A DNA stretch of 64,000 nt. Origin: Malania oleifera (lineage: Eukaryota; Streptophyta; Magnoliopsida; Santalales; Ximeniaceae). Made by a program: the position numbers and the translations under genes. Within the stretch, counting starts at the first letter, position 1. Every line of letters begins with the position of its first letter. The notes under the pieces were generated by a model that searched no databases, was not told the DNA's origin, and saw nothing but the letters and a program-made list of their open reading frames with translations. This document shows, piece by piece, positions 38,201-50,600 of the stretch. The stretch is from positions 122,706,719 to 122,770,718 of the forward strand of contig NC_080420.1 in NCBI RefSeq assembly GCF_029873635.1, written 5' to 3'.

Positions 38201-41200
38201 ATGATCATGAGGATCTTTTTCCAAATGTGCTATCCTAAGAACTTTTGAGAGTTTTGGGTTTGAAAATAAATGTGGCAAAGAGTGGGATAGCTGGTATTAA
38301 CTTAAGCAATTCTAGACCTTTGGATTTTGCCTCTTTACTTGGTTGTGGAATTTTAAAGTGCCCCTTGACTTATTTAAGGGTTCCTTTTGATGGGGATCAG
38401 CATGCCCTACGTATGTCATTTTCAGATGTTGTGACACATGGACGGCCTCCCGATGTCCACATTTCCTTTGCCGACATGATGACACGTGGACCATCTCCTG
38501 ATGTCTACATCGGTTCATAATTGTTTGTAGATTTTGAATGGATTATTTGAAGACTTGTTTTGAAGACTTTTCAGTGTGAGAAAGACCCGAATTGTTATGC
38601 CAACACAAGTCCGAGTTCAAGACCCATGTGGGCCCCACACAACTCCATTGGGCCCTACACGGAATTGGGTCTCTCTTTGACTTTTATTTTGCATTTAATT
38701 TATAAACATGTAAGACAACTTGCTTGCATGTGCTTTTCCTTAGTAAGTGGTGTTATTAAGTTGCGCTTAGTATTTAATATGTCTCGTAAGTTGGAGTGTT
38801 GTAAGCTGTGTGAATATTTATTATGTCTAGTAAGTTGGTGTCTTTATTATTTGTGTCTCCCATGCTTGTGTGGGAATTGTTAGTTCTTTAATGTCTTTGT
38901 CCCCCCATGCTAGCTATATATACCCCTTCATTGTAAGAACTAGGTAGAGAGAAAAGTATTGTTATTGAATTAGAAAGATTTTTTCCTTTGTGAAGCTTGT
39001 TAAGCTTTGTCCAATCCTTGTGATTGTGTAGTGAGAGGCTACGTCGTTCTCCTCGGAAATCAGGTGGTGAGAAACCACTATTCTATCCAACGACTCCACC
39101 CCTATCCCACTTTCACGACTTCCCTCCATCACCCACACGGTCACCACCAAGTTACACCCAAGGCCAACAATCCACCATTCCATTGCAGCATACATATTAC
39201 ATTTCAAAGTTTGCATGAAAGACTTCAGGAGAGTTCTATCTTGTGTAGAATATCGTCAAGTCAACCATCATTTTGATTGGTAAATTCAGCATTCATTTGG
39301 ATCATTACATACTTACAGCAGTTCCACTTCCCTTCCATTACATTGCTGCCCTTGTCTCGGTGTTTTAAAGCTTGTTCCAAAGAATTTTTTGGCATGGTCT
39401 AAGACTTGTGTTATACAACGTCAAGTCATCCAAACAATTCTCTTGGTAATTTTAGTACTTGTGTTGTTTGAATCCTTGCTTATATTGAAGCCTTTGCTGG
39501 AAATCTGAAATTCCATATTTGATAAGCCCTTTGAATCCATAGATTGTAATATTGATACTTGCTAGTTTAAAATCAATTGTGGGAATATTGCTTGCTAAAA
39601 ATAAAACTTAAATTCTTGAAATTTTGAATAACATATTTGTTGCATATAACTTGATTCCTTTGTGAAAGAACTCTTGGGACTTATTTCTGAACAACATCAT
39701 ACACCGTTTAAAAATTCAACAACATGTGAAATGAAGTTTGATTTATTGTGTTTATGTTTAATTAATTGAGTTCTTAAATCAAAGTGTCTTGAGTGTATAT
39801 ACTTGTGTGAGGATTGAAACCATAGGACTAGGCCACCCTTACCCGTCCTACATCACCTTTGGGTGTAATCTTAGGTTTCTAGGGTTTTGGGCTCCTGTGG
39901 TGGTGGAGAAGGTGTCTAAGCAACTTGATGGGTGGAAGGATGCCTTTTTTTTTTTTTTTTCTCTAGATGGTTATATTACACTCATTCAGGCTTGTCTCTA
40001 ATATCCTCTGTACTTCTTGTCCATTTTTAGAACCCCTGTAAGTGTTGCTAGGAGAATTGAGAGAATCGTGAGAGATTTCTTTTGGTCTAGGGTTGGAAAG
40101 AAGAAGGATCATTTAGTTAGTTGGAAGGTGGTGTGTAGGTCTAACCATTTAAGGAAGAGGGGGATTTGGATCTTGATAGTTTGGTGTTGAAAAACATCGC
40201 TCTTTTCAATAACTGGTCATGGCAGTTTCCCCTAGAGAAAAATTCCCTTATGCAAATATAGAGATAAGATGTTCCTTTAAGAGTCCTTAGCTGTATATTT
40301 CACAATTTTATTCTCTCTTTATCCCGTTTACTAAGTTTGCTCTTGGTAACGAGTCTTAGATTCATTTTTGTGAAGATATTTGGATGGGTGATTCTGCTCT
40401 ATTCATTTCTTTTCCTTATTGCCTATCCTCGTTGTACAATGGAGTTATATCCCCTTTCTTGATCATTAATGGGGGACAACTTTTTTTGGGCTTTCCATAT
40501 CATAGTTATCACAACGATAGGGAGGTGAATGAACTCTCAGCCTTGTTGGGTTTTCTTGAGGGTTTCTGTTCCAATATGAAGGATACTTAGTTATGGACCT
40601 TATGGTCTCTTCATTCTTTGGGGAAACTTTCTTGTAAGTCCTTTTTCCAATTATTTGATTCAAAAAAAAAATGTGCCATTTGAGCTTTATGGTTGTCTTT
40701 GGAAGGCCAAAGTTCCCTCAAAGATTAAAGCTTTTACTTGACACCAACAATATGGTGCAAAGTAGGAGGCCTTCTAAGGCTTTATCTCTGGATATGTGCT
40801 CTCTTGTCTTGATAGTTCAGAATCACTTTCTCCTCTTTTTGCATTGTTTTTTTTTCTTGGGGGTTGGAATAAGCTTTTTGGTTTTTTTTCCAAGGGAGAG
40901 TTGGGTGTGTGCTCATTCGGTGGAGGATTTGTTAGCTACTTCCTTTATGAGGCTGGTAGGAATGGAAATGGTCTAGAGTTGAGGAGTTGAGAGAATTTTT
41001 ACCATTTTGTGGGGTATTTGGTTGGAGAAAATGCGCGTATCTTACTAAGAAAAAGATGTCTTCATTTTTGCCTTGGGATAGAATTCAATATTTGGCTTCA
41101 CTTTAGGCTTTCTAGATGTTTTGAGGCAGGGTGCGTTTCAAATTCACAGCGTGACTAGGTGGCTGCTTTCTTAGGGATTTTTATGCTCCTTTTCTTATGT

Positions 41201-41324
41201 ACATTCTTCTCCTTTAATAATATTTCTTCTTTTTCTATCAAAAAATAAATAAAACCAAAACTGCATGCTTTGATGTGATACCTCTCTTAAAACATTATTA
41301 TTTTCTTATTGTACAAGTATTTTT

Positions 41325-41362
<38 letters not shown>

Positions 41363-44300
41363 TATATATAACTGGAAAACCTTCCCCTTGAATAAATAAG
41401 TTGCAAAATTTTTCTTTTAAATACATTAATCTTATGTTTGGAGAGGCCTTGGATTTGGAGTTTTATTTGATTTAAATAAGATGTAATCTAAAATTGTATC
41501 GAAATTTGTTCAAATCCACTAAAATCCAAATTCATGATCCAAAATCTATGCTCCTAAACACACTGTAATAGTTTAAGCATTGGCATCGTCTCAATGGTTA
41601 GCAGTAAGAGCAACATAAGAAATATACTAAATATGAGAAAAAATATATTAAATAACTATTAGAAACATCGAGCACATACTTTAAACAATTAATCAGAATG
41701 TTGGGCAGTTAAGAAACAATATATCCAAATAGTAGAAGTTTTTGAAATGTGAATGCTAAGGTGGATGAGTGGGTATAACACTTAAGGATAAATTAAGGAA
41801 TGAATATATTCGCAATAATTTACGAATAGCGCCAGCAGAAAATAAAATAGGGAGGGGTGACTTAGATAGTTTGGGCATCTAAAAAGCAAACCAAATAATG
41901 CAATAGTGAGAAGTGAGTTAGTTACTATTAAAGGTAGCAGAAGGGGGAAGGATAGACCTAAAATAAAATTGAATGAGATGATAACAAGGAAGGATTTAAT
42001 AGCTCTTAATATGTCCAAGGAAAATGCCCTCAATCATGTGAATTGGTGGAAAAGGATCCATGTACTTGACCCCACCAAGTGGGACTTCAAGGCTTGGTGT
42101 GTTGTTGTTGCTGTTGTTGTTGGCATTATTTGTTTTAGATAAGAGAAGAAATATTATTAAGAGAAAAAAATAAACAAGAGGATGTAAGCAGCATTATTTG
42201 GTCCCAGGTACAATAATTAATTAATTTATTTAAGATACAATGGCATTTGAAACCCTTTTGGCACCCCTCTACCCTTCACCACATCAAGGTTTAATCTCAA
42301 TAAGGAAGTCGAAGCCCTGAGGACTGGAACCTAACATCTAACCAAGGAAGTCTTGAGTTTACCAACTTAGGGAACAGCCCCTAAGGACATTTAATGTATT
42401 CTTAAAAAATATTTGATGCAAACAGTATTTAATATTTGAACTTGGTGGATATATATATACACACATATATGTGAAATACAAGGTGTTCTGGTGCAATATC
42501 ATGGACAGAAAAGTGTTGCAGTTGGTTTGATAATGATCAAGTGTCATTGCCTCCTCACTCTAACCAAGAGAACATTCCAAAGTTCCAAGATATGAACTTT
42601 TATGTCTTCTAATCCTATAGTGTCATAACAAAAGAAATGTGCATCCACATGTGTGCATGCATGCGCACACACACTGGTAAACAAAACACCAGCATAATAT
42701 GATACACAATAACATACTATGAGAATTTTTTTTTTTTTTAAAAGGCTCTTAAATACTTTTTTTTTTGGTGGGGTGGGGGAGGGGACTGCTTGCACACCTT
42801 TGCGGCATTTTGTAAAGCCAACAATATTTGCAATACTGAGGGTCAAGCAAACTCCAACAACAAGGAGGTAATCAGCTTGAAATCTTATGAGAGAAAATAT
42901 TCCAAGAATGATCCATGCTACTGCCTACAAAATTGAAGGATAGAAATTTTAAATATAACAGCTAAAACCAACTGGTCTATGTAGAGAGGCAGGTTGTTGA
43001 CATGCATAATCGGACATATACACTTACTGTTAGGTAAAGGGTCCACCAGAATAGCCATGAATCCTTCTTGTTCATCCTGGACAATGACTATAGAAGGGAA
43101 GCAAGGACACACACATATGAGCCTTGTGCTAAAGTAAAGAGCAAATATTATAAAGCAATTCCAGATTTTTAAAGAACACGCGGTGTAATAAAGGGGAAAA
43201 CAAAAGGCCTGGTGAAAACATATGTAACGCAATAGCTAACCTCTTGGTCAAGGCATTCAAACTTCCACACGCTTTCCCCAAGATCATTTACTTCATTCCA
43301 CCACCTCAAACCAACCAATATACGCCCACTTACATTCTTCACCACCCAAAAGTCAAGAGCAGCAAGAAGAACAGTAACCACAAAAATAATGACAAAGCTA
43401 TCAAAAAAGAGGGCTGAAAGTATGTAAAATGCCAAAGCTCCAGCCTGCACAAGACCGCCACAAAAAAATGCATTATTTGATTGTGAGATAGGTTAATGAA
43501 TCAAAACCTGAGGGTAAGGTAACCAAGAATTCAGACCTTGAAGAGAACATGAAAGAGACATGTCTTAGGGTTTGCGTAGTTCTCCACTGGAGGCTGCAAC
43601 CAGAAGGAAAACCATATAAAGCACAAATAACCTTAAGAAGAGGTTCATAAGAGAGAGCCAAAACAGGGGGATGGGGAAGGAGTAGAAAGAAGGTGACTAT
43701 AATACGGCCCATCTACGAGTTCCACTTTCTCAACCAAATTGTGATATATTAATGCTAGATAGCTTTTTTCCACTTGTGATTAACAAGCAAGTTCATGTCA
43801 CTAAAATGCCAAAAAAGATGCAGCAAGATTCACAAATAGCTGAATAATATCATTTATGATATGTAATATAGTTCAACATTGTTTCCTGCAAAAACTGCAT
43901 GTGCTGTGTGGACGTATGTGCATGCATGTGCTTTGCTGGGAAAGTCTCAGGGCAGGGCTAACTGTATGAGCGAAGAGGAGAAGTGGATGGTTATAAGATC
44001 AACAAGCACGCTAAAGGCCAGGTGACTATTAGATGCAGGTAACTTTGTTATCGTAAAAGAGCAAAAGGAGTTACCCCATATGGTTCATTAGAAAGATCAC
44101 CAAAAGTTTAAGAATGGCAACCGAATAAAAAAAAAAAAGAAGGAACATATCATTCTTTGAAATTATCTATCCAAACAACACAACCCAATCACAATATTTT
44201 TGTTCAATTTAGAGAGATAAGGCTCATTGAATTTTATATGAATTTAAATTTATGATACTGGAATTATTTGCACAATCTGATTGCTGATCACTAGATCACA

Positions 44301-45380
44301 TAATATAGAGAAAAAATTATATACTAGAAGTGAATTATGCTAGAAATGCAGGCACCACCTGCTCTTTGGCAGTTGGAAAGGTCCATTTAAAGGCTGCAAC
44401 ACCAAAACACCACCTAAAAATGATATCCCCACTCATTCTAATTTCACATTAAATTAATATAGAACTGTGCAGAAAATTTGGCGCTTATCCTATTCTGATA
44501 ACATTTCTGCAATTCCCGCAGACCTACACATTGTACTACACTGGAATGTTTGAACGGCTTTGCTGAAGACTTTCTGAAGTTTAGGGTGCAGTCCTTAATG
44601 ATTTTTTTTGTGTTGTTTCAGTCTTTCTTTTGACTTAAAATAAAAAATAAAAAAAAAATGACTATGTAAAACATGTTCAGCAAGATGTGTTCTGATTATC
44701 AATACCCCTAACAAAAATAAAAAAACAAGGAAAAAAAATCATCCATCAAACTAAAATAATCATCCCAATATCACCAATCAGATTACAGTACTCTAACAAA
44801 GCAAGATCGCTCGCTATTCCATTGGATTGCTGAGAAAATGCATACCATAAACTAAAATTAGGAAAATTCTAGGGTAAAAAAACTCCCAAAATTTTCAATT
44901 ATTTGGGAAACCCAGACAACAAAAAGCCTCAAACAAACTAAAGCCGATTCAATCATTTCATTGCTGAGAAAATGAAGACCATAAAGGGAAAAAACTCTTA
45001 AATTTTTTGTAATTATTTGGGAAACCCAGGAAACAAAAATATCAACGAAATTAAAAACCAATTCAACCATTTGGCTTCGAATTGAGCTTTTCATTTATCA
45101 ATAACCAAAACGGTCGGCAACAACGCAGATGACTAAAAAATTGATTTCTGTATTCACTTCTTCAGTTTTCCCAGAAGCCAAACGAAAGGTAACCCAAAAT
45201 CGTTTCAGAATTCAACCCAGTATCGATTTGAGAGACAGATCTACGACCAGCGAATCACAATTAACACAACATAGGATCAAATTACATGACCATTTGCATT
45301 TTAACACAGGATTCAACACTACAATTGCTACAAAATTTATAGATACATGCATAGACGTAACTCACCTGGACTAGATCCAT
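29205..45380 (-). CDS. ECH: ECHIDNA, TVP23 family trans-Golgi membrane protein
   Basis: Six minus-strand exons: 45380-45366 (MDLVQ), 43593-43537, 43444-43241, 43087-43028, 42924-42798 and 29293-29205. All joins are GT-AG with matching phases (0, 0, 0, 0, 1), giving 183 residues; the Arabidopsis protein (AT1G09330) has about 186. Diagnostic stretches are PPVENYANPKTCLFHVLFK, GRILVGLRWWNEVNDLGES, NKKDSWLFWWTLYL and IANIVGFTKCRK. The last exon supplies DAKKQIQAFASQTIASR to SAFSVV. Hydrophobic segments at about residues 27-43, 45-62, 100-125 and 130-150 fit a four-pass membrane protein. ECHIDNA works at the trans-Golgi network with YIP4 proteins in secretion of cell-wall material and auxin-carrier trafficking. 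The last intron is 13.5 kb and full of element fossils, so efficient splicing is inferred, not shown. Head to head with CSP41B. Confidence 0.93.
29294..30787. other. ECH intron 5, 3-prime side without recognised elements
   Basis: About 1.5 kb before the caulimovirid cluster. I see AT-rich sequence and no coding similarity. A short stretch at 29880-30110 has several ATTCCCATGAGAATCC and ATTCCTGAGAATCC words that may be a degenerate foldback. Further upstream in the intron (36050-42797) lie two LINEs. Confidence 0.4.
30788..36040. mobile_element. Endogenous caulimovirid (florendovirus-like) cluster, rearranged
   Basis: At least five pieces of one pararetrovirus genome lie in alternating orientation. 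Plus 30788-31944: transcript leader, a tRNA-Met primer site (TTGGTATCCGAGCCATGG, about 30943) and a movement-protein-like stretch (31408-31930, GRKGLSVCSKIALLDSKF). Minus 31945-33320: the promoter and intergenic region plus the end of a second open frame. Plus 33325-34850: an RNase H end (HIKGKHDILSDFLSRP near 33630), the second open frame (from 33692) and the promoter region. Minus 34851-35342: promoter and leader. Plus 35343-36040: end of the second frame, then promoter and leader. A CaMV-35S-like TATA block (CTATATAAGGAGGG type) recurs. Florendoviruses are known to carry a second frame of unknown function. It is broken in many places and is a fossil. A host gene is excluded by the repeated viral order. 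Confidence 0.75.
32251..32727 (-). repeat. Threefold tandem repeat, 159-bp unit, in viral intergenic region
   Basis: The phrase TTTACCTAAAGTAACTTTAG starts at 32251, 32410 and 32569, exactly 159 bases apart, and the sequence between copies is nearly identical. The unit also holds CAACTTTAGATAAAGTTGA and ACACGAAAAGTGACAACAC. The other intergenic copies in the cluster (34545-34690, 35040-35200, 35640-35770) have only one unit each. Confidence 0.92.
36050..41255 (+). mobile_element. L1-type LINE, decayed, split by a 1.4 kb insertion
   Basis: An endonuclease start resembling ISWNVRGLG is at about 36256-36300 (read as LSVEMLGVWGN). Scattered reverse-transcriptase blocks follow at 37530-38400 (KLDFEKV near 37840, RQGD near 38037, YLRVPFDGD near 38371). 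After the insertion it resumes at about 39884 with FWAPVVVEKVSKQLDGWKD and LDGYITLIQACL. It ends near 41250 in TCTATCAAAAAATAAATAAAACC. Many stops and frame changes show it is long inactive. It lies in ECH intron 5, antisense to ECH. The start near 36050 is approximate. Confidence 0.75.
38423..39883. mobile_element. Unclassified insertion inside the second L1
   Basis: The LINE reading stops after CGTATGTCATTTT and restarts at GGTTTTGGGCTCC. The 1.46 kb between them has no LINE similarity. Near its left end are two related 38-40 base units (TGTGACACATGGACGG... and ATGACACGTGGACCA...), and a TATA-like GCTATATATACCCC lies at about 38912. An LTR-type element is likely, but I could not define TG...CA ends, and no coding domain is visible. 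Confidence 0.5.
41328..41360. repeat. (CA)n microsatellite
   Basis: About 16 uninterrupted CA units followed by GATATATATA, close after the L1 tail in ECH intron 5. Confidence 0.93.
41692..42122 (+). mobile_element. RTE-type LINE 3-prime fragment, second copy
   Basis: Parallels the fragment at 25075-25541. It has the block GNEYIRNN near 41797, GRPKIKLNEM-like sequence (read as RKDRPKIKLNEMITRK, about 41945-41995) and LNMSKENALNHVNWWKRI. It closes with an imperfect (GTT)n run at 42099-42122. It is more diverged than the first copy. It lies in ECH intron 5, antisense to the gene. Confidence 0.72.
42215..42390 (-). mobile_element. tRNA-derived SINE (weak candidate)
   Basis: On the reverse strand a box A-like CCTAAGTTGGTAAACTC (about 42375-42359) is followed 30-odd bases on by a box B-like TTAGGTTCCAGTCCTC (about 42338-42323). 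The body runs towards 42240. I see no clear tail or target duplication, so it could be a chance match. Confidence 0.38.
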
Positions 45381-47698
45381 TTCTGGAGATTGAGAAGCTC
45401 CTCAGATTGATTTGATGATCTTTGTGATTACCTGAGTTATGAAGAAGAGGCAGTCACACAATATTGAAATTTCCCAAACAACCCCAAACATTGAACTAAA
45501 TTAAAATTTATGCTGCTTTCTTAGGTCCTGTTTGGTTATAGCTGTGAGCTGGTTAGGCATGGAGGCCCAGGAGGGGCCACTAGGCCCATATACCGGCCCA
45601 AAGTGTAAGTTGTTGTGGAACAACTTTTTGAGTTTAGTTCGAGTCTCAAAGCTCAAGTTATTTTGAAAATTCGAAGTTTAAAACTTGAGTTACACTCAAT
45701 AAATTTAATAATTATTAAATTTAAAATTTTTAAAAGTTCTTAAAATTCAAGTCAGGTATGATTAAATTCGATTTAAGTATAGTACAAAACTAAATACGTG
45801 CATAAAATATAACATAAAAATAATAAAATATTAAACATTTGATTAGGTCCGTATGTAAACTTGAGTATCAAGATGCTTGACTAATTTGAGATCCATTTGA
45901 ACTTGAGTAAAATTGAGTATGACCAAATGTAAAGCTACTCGGGCATAATGGGCCTTGTGACCTGAGAGAAATAAATTGGTATTTGGGATCAAGCTCTCAT
46001 CAGGCCATCCACAAGAGCCCAAAAGTTTCATGGGCCAATTAGGCAGGTGCAAAATTGATGAGTACAATTGAAAGGGTGCTCAAGATTGTTATGGAAATAA
46101 ATTTATAATTTAAATGTAAAAATTTTAAAATAATTTTCAGAAAATTAGTTAAGACAAATAGAGAAGGATAAATTAGACGTTCAATCAATGCAAACTTTAT
46201 TATTTGAAACATATTAACTTACTTCGAACCATTTAAGTAATGAGAAAAAGCCTAATAAGTTTCTCTCTGTATCAATTTTGACATGCTATGTTACCCTAAT
46301 AGAAAGTTTATGTTTAGATTACTAATTTTATAATATTTTTGATTTGTCACTCATCTTATGTTTATTTTGTAAGATAAAAGTAAAATAAACTTCGTTAAAT
46401 TCTCGTATCGCATGTTTGGTGCTGTCCAAATATAGGATTAGATAAGCTCAGGACTATTATCTTATACACACGGCATAGAGTTACTCGAGACCTAAACGAA
46501 ATTACAGCAACTATATTATTAATCATAGGTTCCTCATCCCAACCAACCTCCCCACTAAAAAAAAAAAAAGAGAAAAAAAAAATTTCAAACAATTCTAAAT
46601 GGCGAAACCCAACAAACAACGGTAGAACTTCAAGTCCCAATAGTTGAGGTTTAGTACATGAATCATCTCCATCAATTAACATTGTCTCTATATTTGAAAA
46701 TATATTAAATTTGAATTTGTATTAAATTTGAATAAGATATAATATAAAATTATATTAAAATTTGTTTAAATTCATTCAAATATAATTTTAAAGATCGAAA
46801 TTAATAGTCTCAACTGTAAGACATTAATTACATCAAATGAAATTATAATCATATTTGTTGAGGTAATATGAAAGGTCTTTAAATAAAATATTGTTATCAT
46901 AATTGTAATTATGTTTTCTGGTTAATGATTTCAGAATTTTGTAAAACTATACTGACACCTTAGAATATGAGAAGTTTATAATTATGATATAATTATGATA
47001 CATTATTAATCACTTGAAGGAAGTGATTATAAAAGAGAGGTTAAGAGCTTATCTTATCTCAACCTATGATACTTATGTTAAATATATTCATCAAATTAAG
47101 TTGAAACATAAGGAAAAGTAAGGGTTATGAGATAGAAATACAATCTGAAATATATTTATATTTGGAGGTTATGAATCAAGGTATGTTTTATTTTAACATT
47201 AATGATTGGAAAATTATGAGTTTCGAACGTCCTAAAATTATGATGTATGAATAATGTTTATCATGTTTAAACTTACGTCAATGAGAACGTAGCAATTTGA
47301 GTATAATATATTATAAAATTATGCTAAATTTAGTACAAATCCACATAAATTTAAAACTAATAACTAATATTCATCATATTTAAATTAGTAAATTGACATT
47401 TCTTATTTAAATAAATAAATAAGCAGAAAAAAAGGGCATTTATGAAGGAGAGGAAGAGGCTGTGAGAGAAGGTCATTGTCTTATCCTAGTTTGTTGTTGA
47501 TTGTTGTGAGCAGATGGAATGGCTCTGAGAGCCAAAGATCAAAAGATGGGCAAAAGAGAGCCCCTCAATTTTCAGCCTCAAAGGCTCACACAGCTCCAAA
47601 AAAAACCAAAATCTCAAAAGCCCATACTATTCCCAACTGTTGCTGTTAACCAGAAGAAGAAGAAGAAGAAGAAGAAGTGAAAGGAACTTAAAGGGGGC
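45381..47698. promoter_or_regulatory. Shared ECH / CSP41B intergenic (divergent promoter) region
   Basis: 2.3 kb separates the two start codons, which point away from each other. The ends nearest each gene should hold their promoters and 5-prime untranslated regions. The CSP41B side includes an AAG-repeat (47652-47677) just before its ATG. The middle is AT-rich with TTTAAATTTGAATT-type words (about 46700-46770). I see no TATA box or light-response element I would defend individually. Confidence 0.5.
47652..47677 (+). repeat. (GAA)n in CSP41B 5-prime leader
   Basis: Eight GAA/AAG units lie 22 bases upstream of the CSP41B start codon, presumably in the transcribed leader. Confidence 0.8.
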
Positions 47699-50600
47699 AT
47701 GGCAAAGCTGGCGGTGGTGCAGCAAAAGCAGCCTTCTTTCTCTCTCCTCCCCTCTTCTCTCTCCGACTTCAATGGCACCAGACTTCACACCCGTGTACAG
47801 GTCTCTCTCTCTCTCTCAAGACTTTCTTAGGTGCTATCAGGAGCTCAATCCGTTTGGCCATTTGTAAATTCACATGAACATGAACATTACTTATATGTTG
47901 AATCTATCAGTACCCATTGGTAAATTACTACGTGAAAATTGATGGCTAGCTTGTTGAGGATTATTTTCCTTTACTGGGTACTGGTGATTCACTTTTATGG
48001 CTTTCATGTTCATGTAAATTCGTTCTTGTCATTGCGTGGCGTTTCATGTTCACAATCACTAAGCAACACCCAACACTTGGAATGAATCCCTAGGCCCACT
48101 GTTTCGCTAAAAACCCCTTCTGCTTAGAACAGATTAACTCTGCACATTTTGCTCTCAACTGATTTTGAAGCTCATCTCTCTCTCGCTCCCTCTCCATGTG
48201 TGTGTTGCTGGTCTGTTTGCTTGGAAATAATTGGGGTATGTTTCTTGTTTGGTCATAGTATAAGGGAAAGGCGTGGAAGCCAAAAGGAGCCTTAAATATT
48301 ACAGCATCAATTAGTACCAAGAAAATCCTTATAATGGGAGGCACTCGGTTCATTGGTGTGTTTTTGTCAAGACTCCTTGTCAAAGAAGGCCATCAGGTAA
48401 CACCCACAAATTCAGATGTTCTCTTTATTTTTCTGACTATTATTTTTTAAAATGGCATCCCAATAATCCATAAAGGACAATTCATCATTTTAGGCCATTA
48501 AACATATTAATGGTACAATTTTGATATATGAACGTGTAAATTAATGTTGGCAGGTAACTCTGTTTACAAGAGGAAAAGCACCCATTACCCAACAATTGCC
48601 CAGCGAGTCAGACACAGATTATGCTGTTTTTTCATCTAAGGTATAACCATGTATCATATTCATATAGTCCCAAAAGATCAATTAGCTCTGATGGGATTTC
48701 TGTAGTTTATTTGGTCTGGGCATCAAATTTTTTATTCCAAGGGTATTAAATTTGTTTATTGATCATGAAATGCTAGATCTTGCATTTGAAAGGAGACAGG
48801 AAGGACTTTGAGTTCGTAAAAACCAGTCTTTCAGCTGAAGGCTTTGATGTTGTCTATGACATAAATGGTGTGCAACATGCCTTTCTAGTATGTGGATTCT
48901 TTTTTTTTTTAAAACAAGCCAAGATGCATTGTTACTCAAATATGATTAGCAATGTATTTGGCACATGTCAGGTCGCGAGGCAGATGAAGTAGAACCCATT
49001 TTGGATGCATTGCCAAATCTACAACAGTAATCTCCAGTTTACATTATCATTGAGAAACATTACCATTGAGAAACATCATTTTTTTATTTTTATTTTGAAG
49101 AGTGCTATGATAGATAAAGAACAGTTCTGATTAAGCAAAATGTGACTTCTTTTTGATGTTCCTGATGATAATATAAAATTTTACTGAATTTCAGGTATAT
49201 ATACTGTTCTTCAGCTGGTGTTTATCTCAAATCTGATCTTTTGCCTCACTGTGAGGTAAATTTTTCATCATGATCTTGCTTTATAAAGCTTTCAAAATGT
49301 GATGCTAAATTGCATATTGGCCCAGAAGCCTTCTGCTAACATTACAACTGAGTTGGTAGTCTACTGAGAAGAATGAACTCTAGAGACTGAAAAATAAATC
49401 AAAAGATTATGGAAGCCACTCAAACAATATATTTAGAAAAGAACAACCAATTATGGTTGAAACCCCAAGCTATCAGCAATTGGCTTTGCTGCACGGTTGC
49501 TATCTCTCTCTCTCTCTCTCTCTCTCTATTTATATTTTAATCATTTATCCTATCTAAATATATATATATCTCCTCTATTTCTTTACTAATTGCTTTTTTC
49601 TGTATTGGTTCAAACGTGATGATGCTATAGACCGATGCAGTTGATCCAAAGAGCAGACACAAGGGCAAGCTCGAGACAGAGAGCTTACTGAAATCACGGG
49701 GTGTTAACTGGACTTCTTTAAGACCAGTCTATATCTACGGGCCATTGAACTACAACCCTGTTGAAGAGTGGTTTTTCCACCGGTTGAAAGCTGGCCGTCC
49801 AATTCCAATTCCCAACTCAGGAATGCAAATAACCCAACTTGGTCATGTTAAGGTTAGTGAAATTGCAATCTTATTCTCACTGAAATGATAATAATTTTTT
49901 GGGAATTTGTGCTGCTTAGATTGGAACCATGGGGGTCTGAAAAATAGAAGTTTCATGGCCTGTTTTAGTTCTGGTTTTAGTCATTGATACTATGGAAATT
50001 ACATTTTCTATGATAGAACCCTGTGTAAACAATTGCATAATTCAACAGAAAATGGTCGGAATAACGTTTTGTCTGGTTACTTATATTGAGATAGATTTTC
50101 AATAGCATTGCAGATTAGTTGATTATGTAGCTCTTCCAAAGCACAAACCCATCAACAACAATTATAAGTTGTACATTCTTGAGATGAAGGTGGTGAAAAT
50201 ATTTTTCATCTTTTTTTGTTTTTATAATTTTGATTAGCATTCTAGTATTGTTTCAAATTGATATTATGATTATCTACTGTAAGAACATACTAGTGTATAC
50301 GACCATTATGAATGGGTTATGTGTGTTTTCAATAATTTGTGTTTTATCATGTAGGAAATAACATTTTGACATGTTTGGGTTGAACAATTCTAGGATTTAG
50401 CCAGGGCATTCCTTCAGGTTCTTGGAAATGAAAAAGCCAGCAAACAAGTGTTCAACATCTCTGGAGAAAGATATGTTACCTTTGATGGCTTAGCAAGGGC
50501 ATGCGCGAAGGTAAGTGCAGCAATAATTGCAACACTACTATTGCAAATCTGACAATATTTATAAAAAAAAAATGACCATGTCATTCGTTTGTTTATTTAT

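Noticed and set aside
42544-42846. ECH truncated here, with a novel C-terminus reading into the intron
   Set aside because: A correctly phased, family-matching last exon exists at 29293-29205, so a truncated gene is unnecessary.
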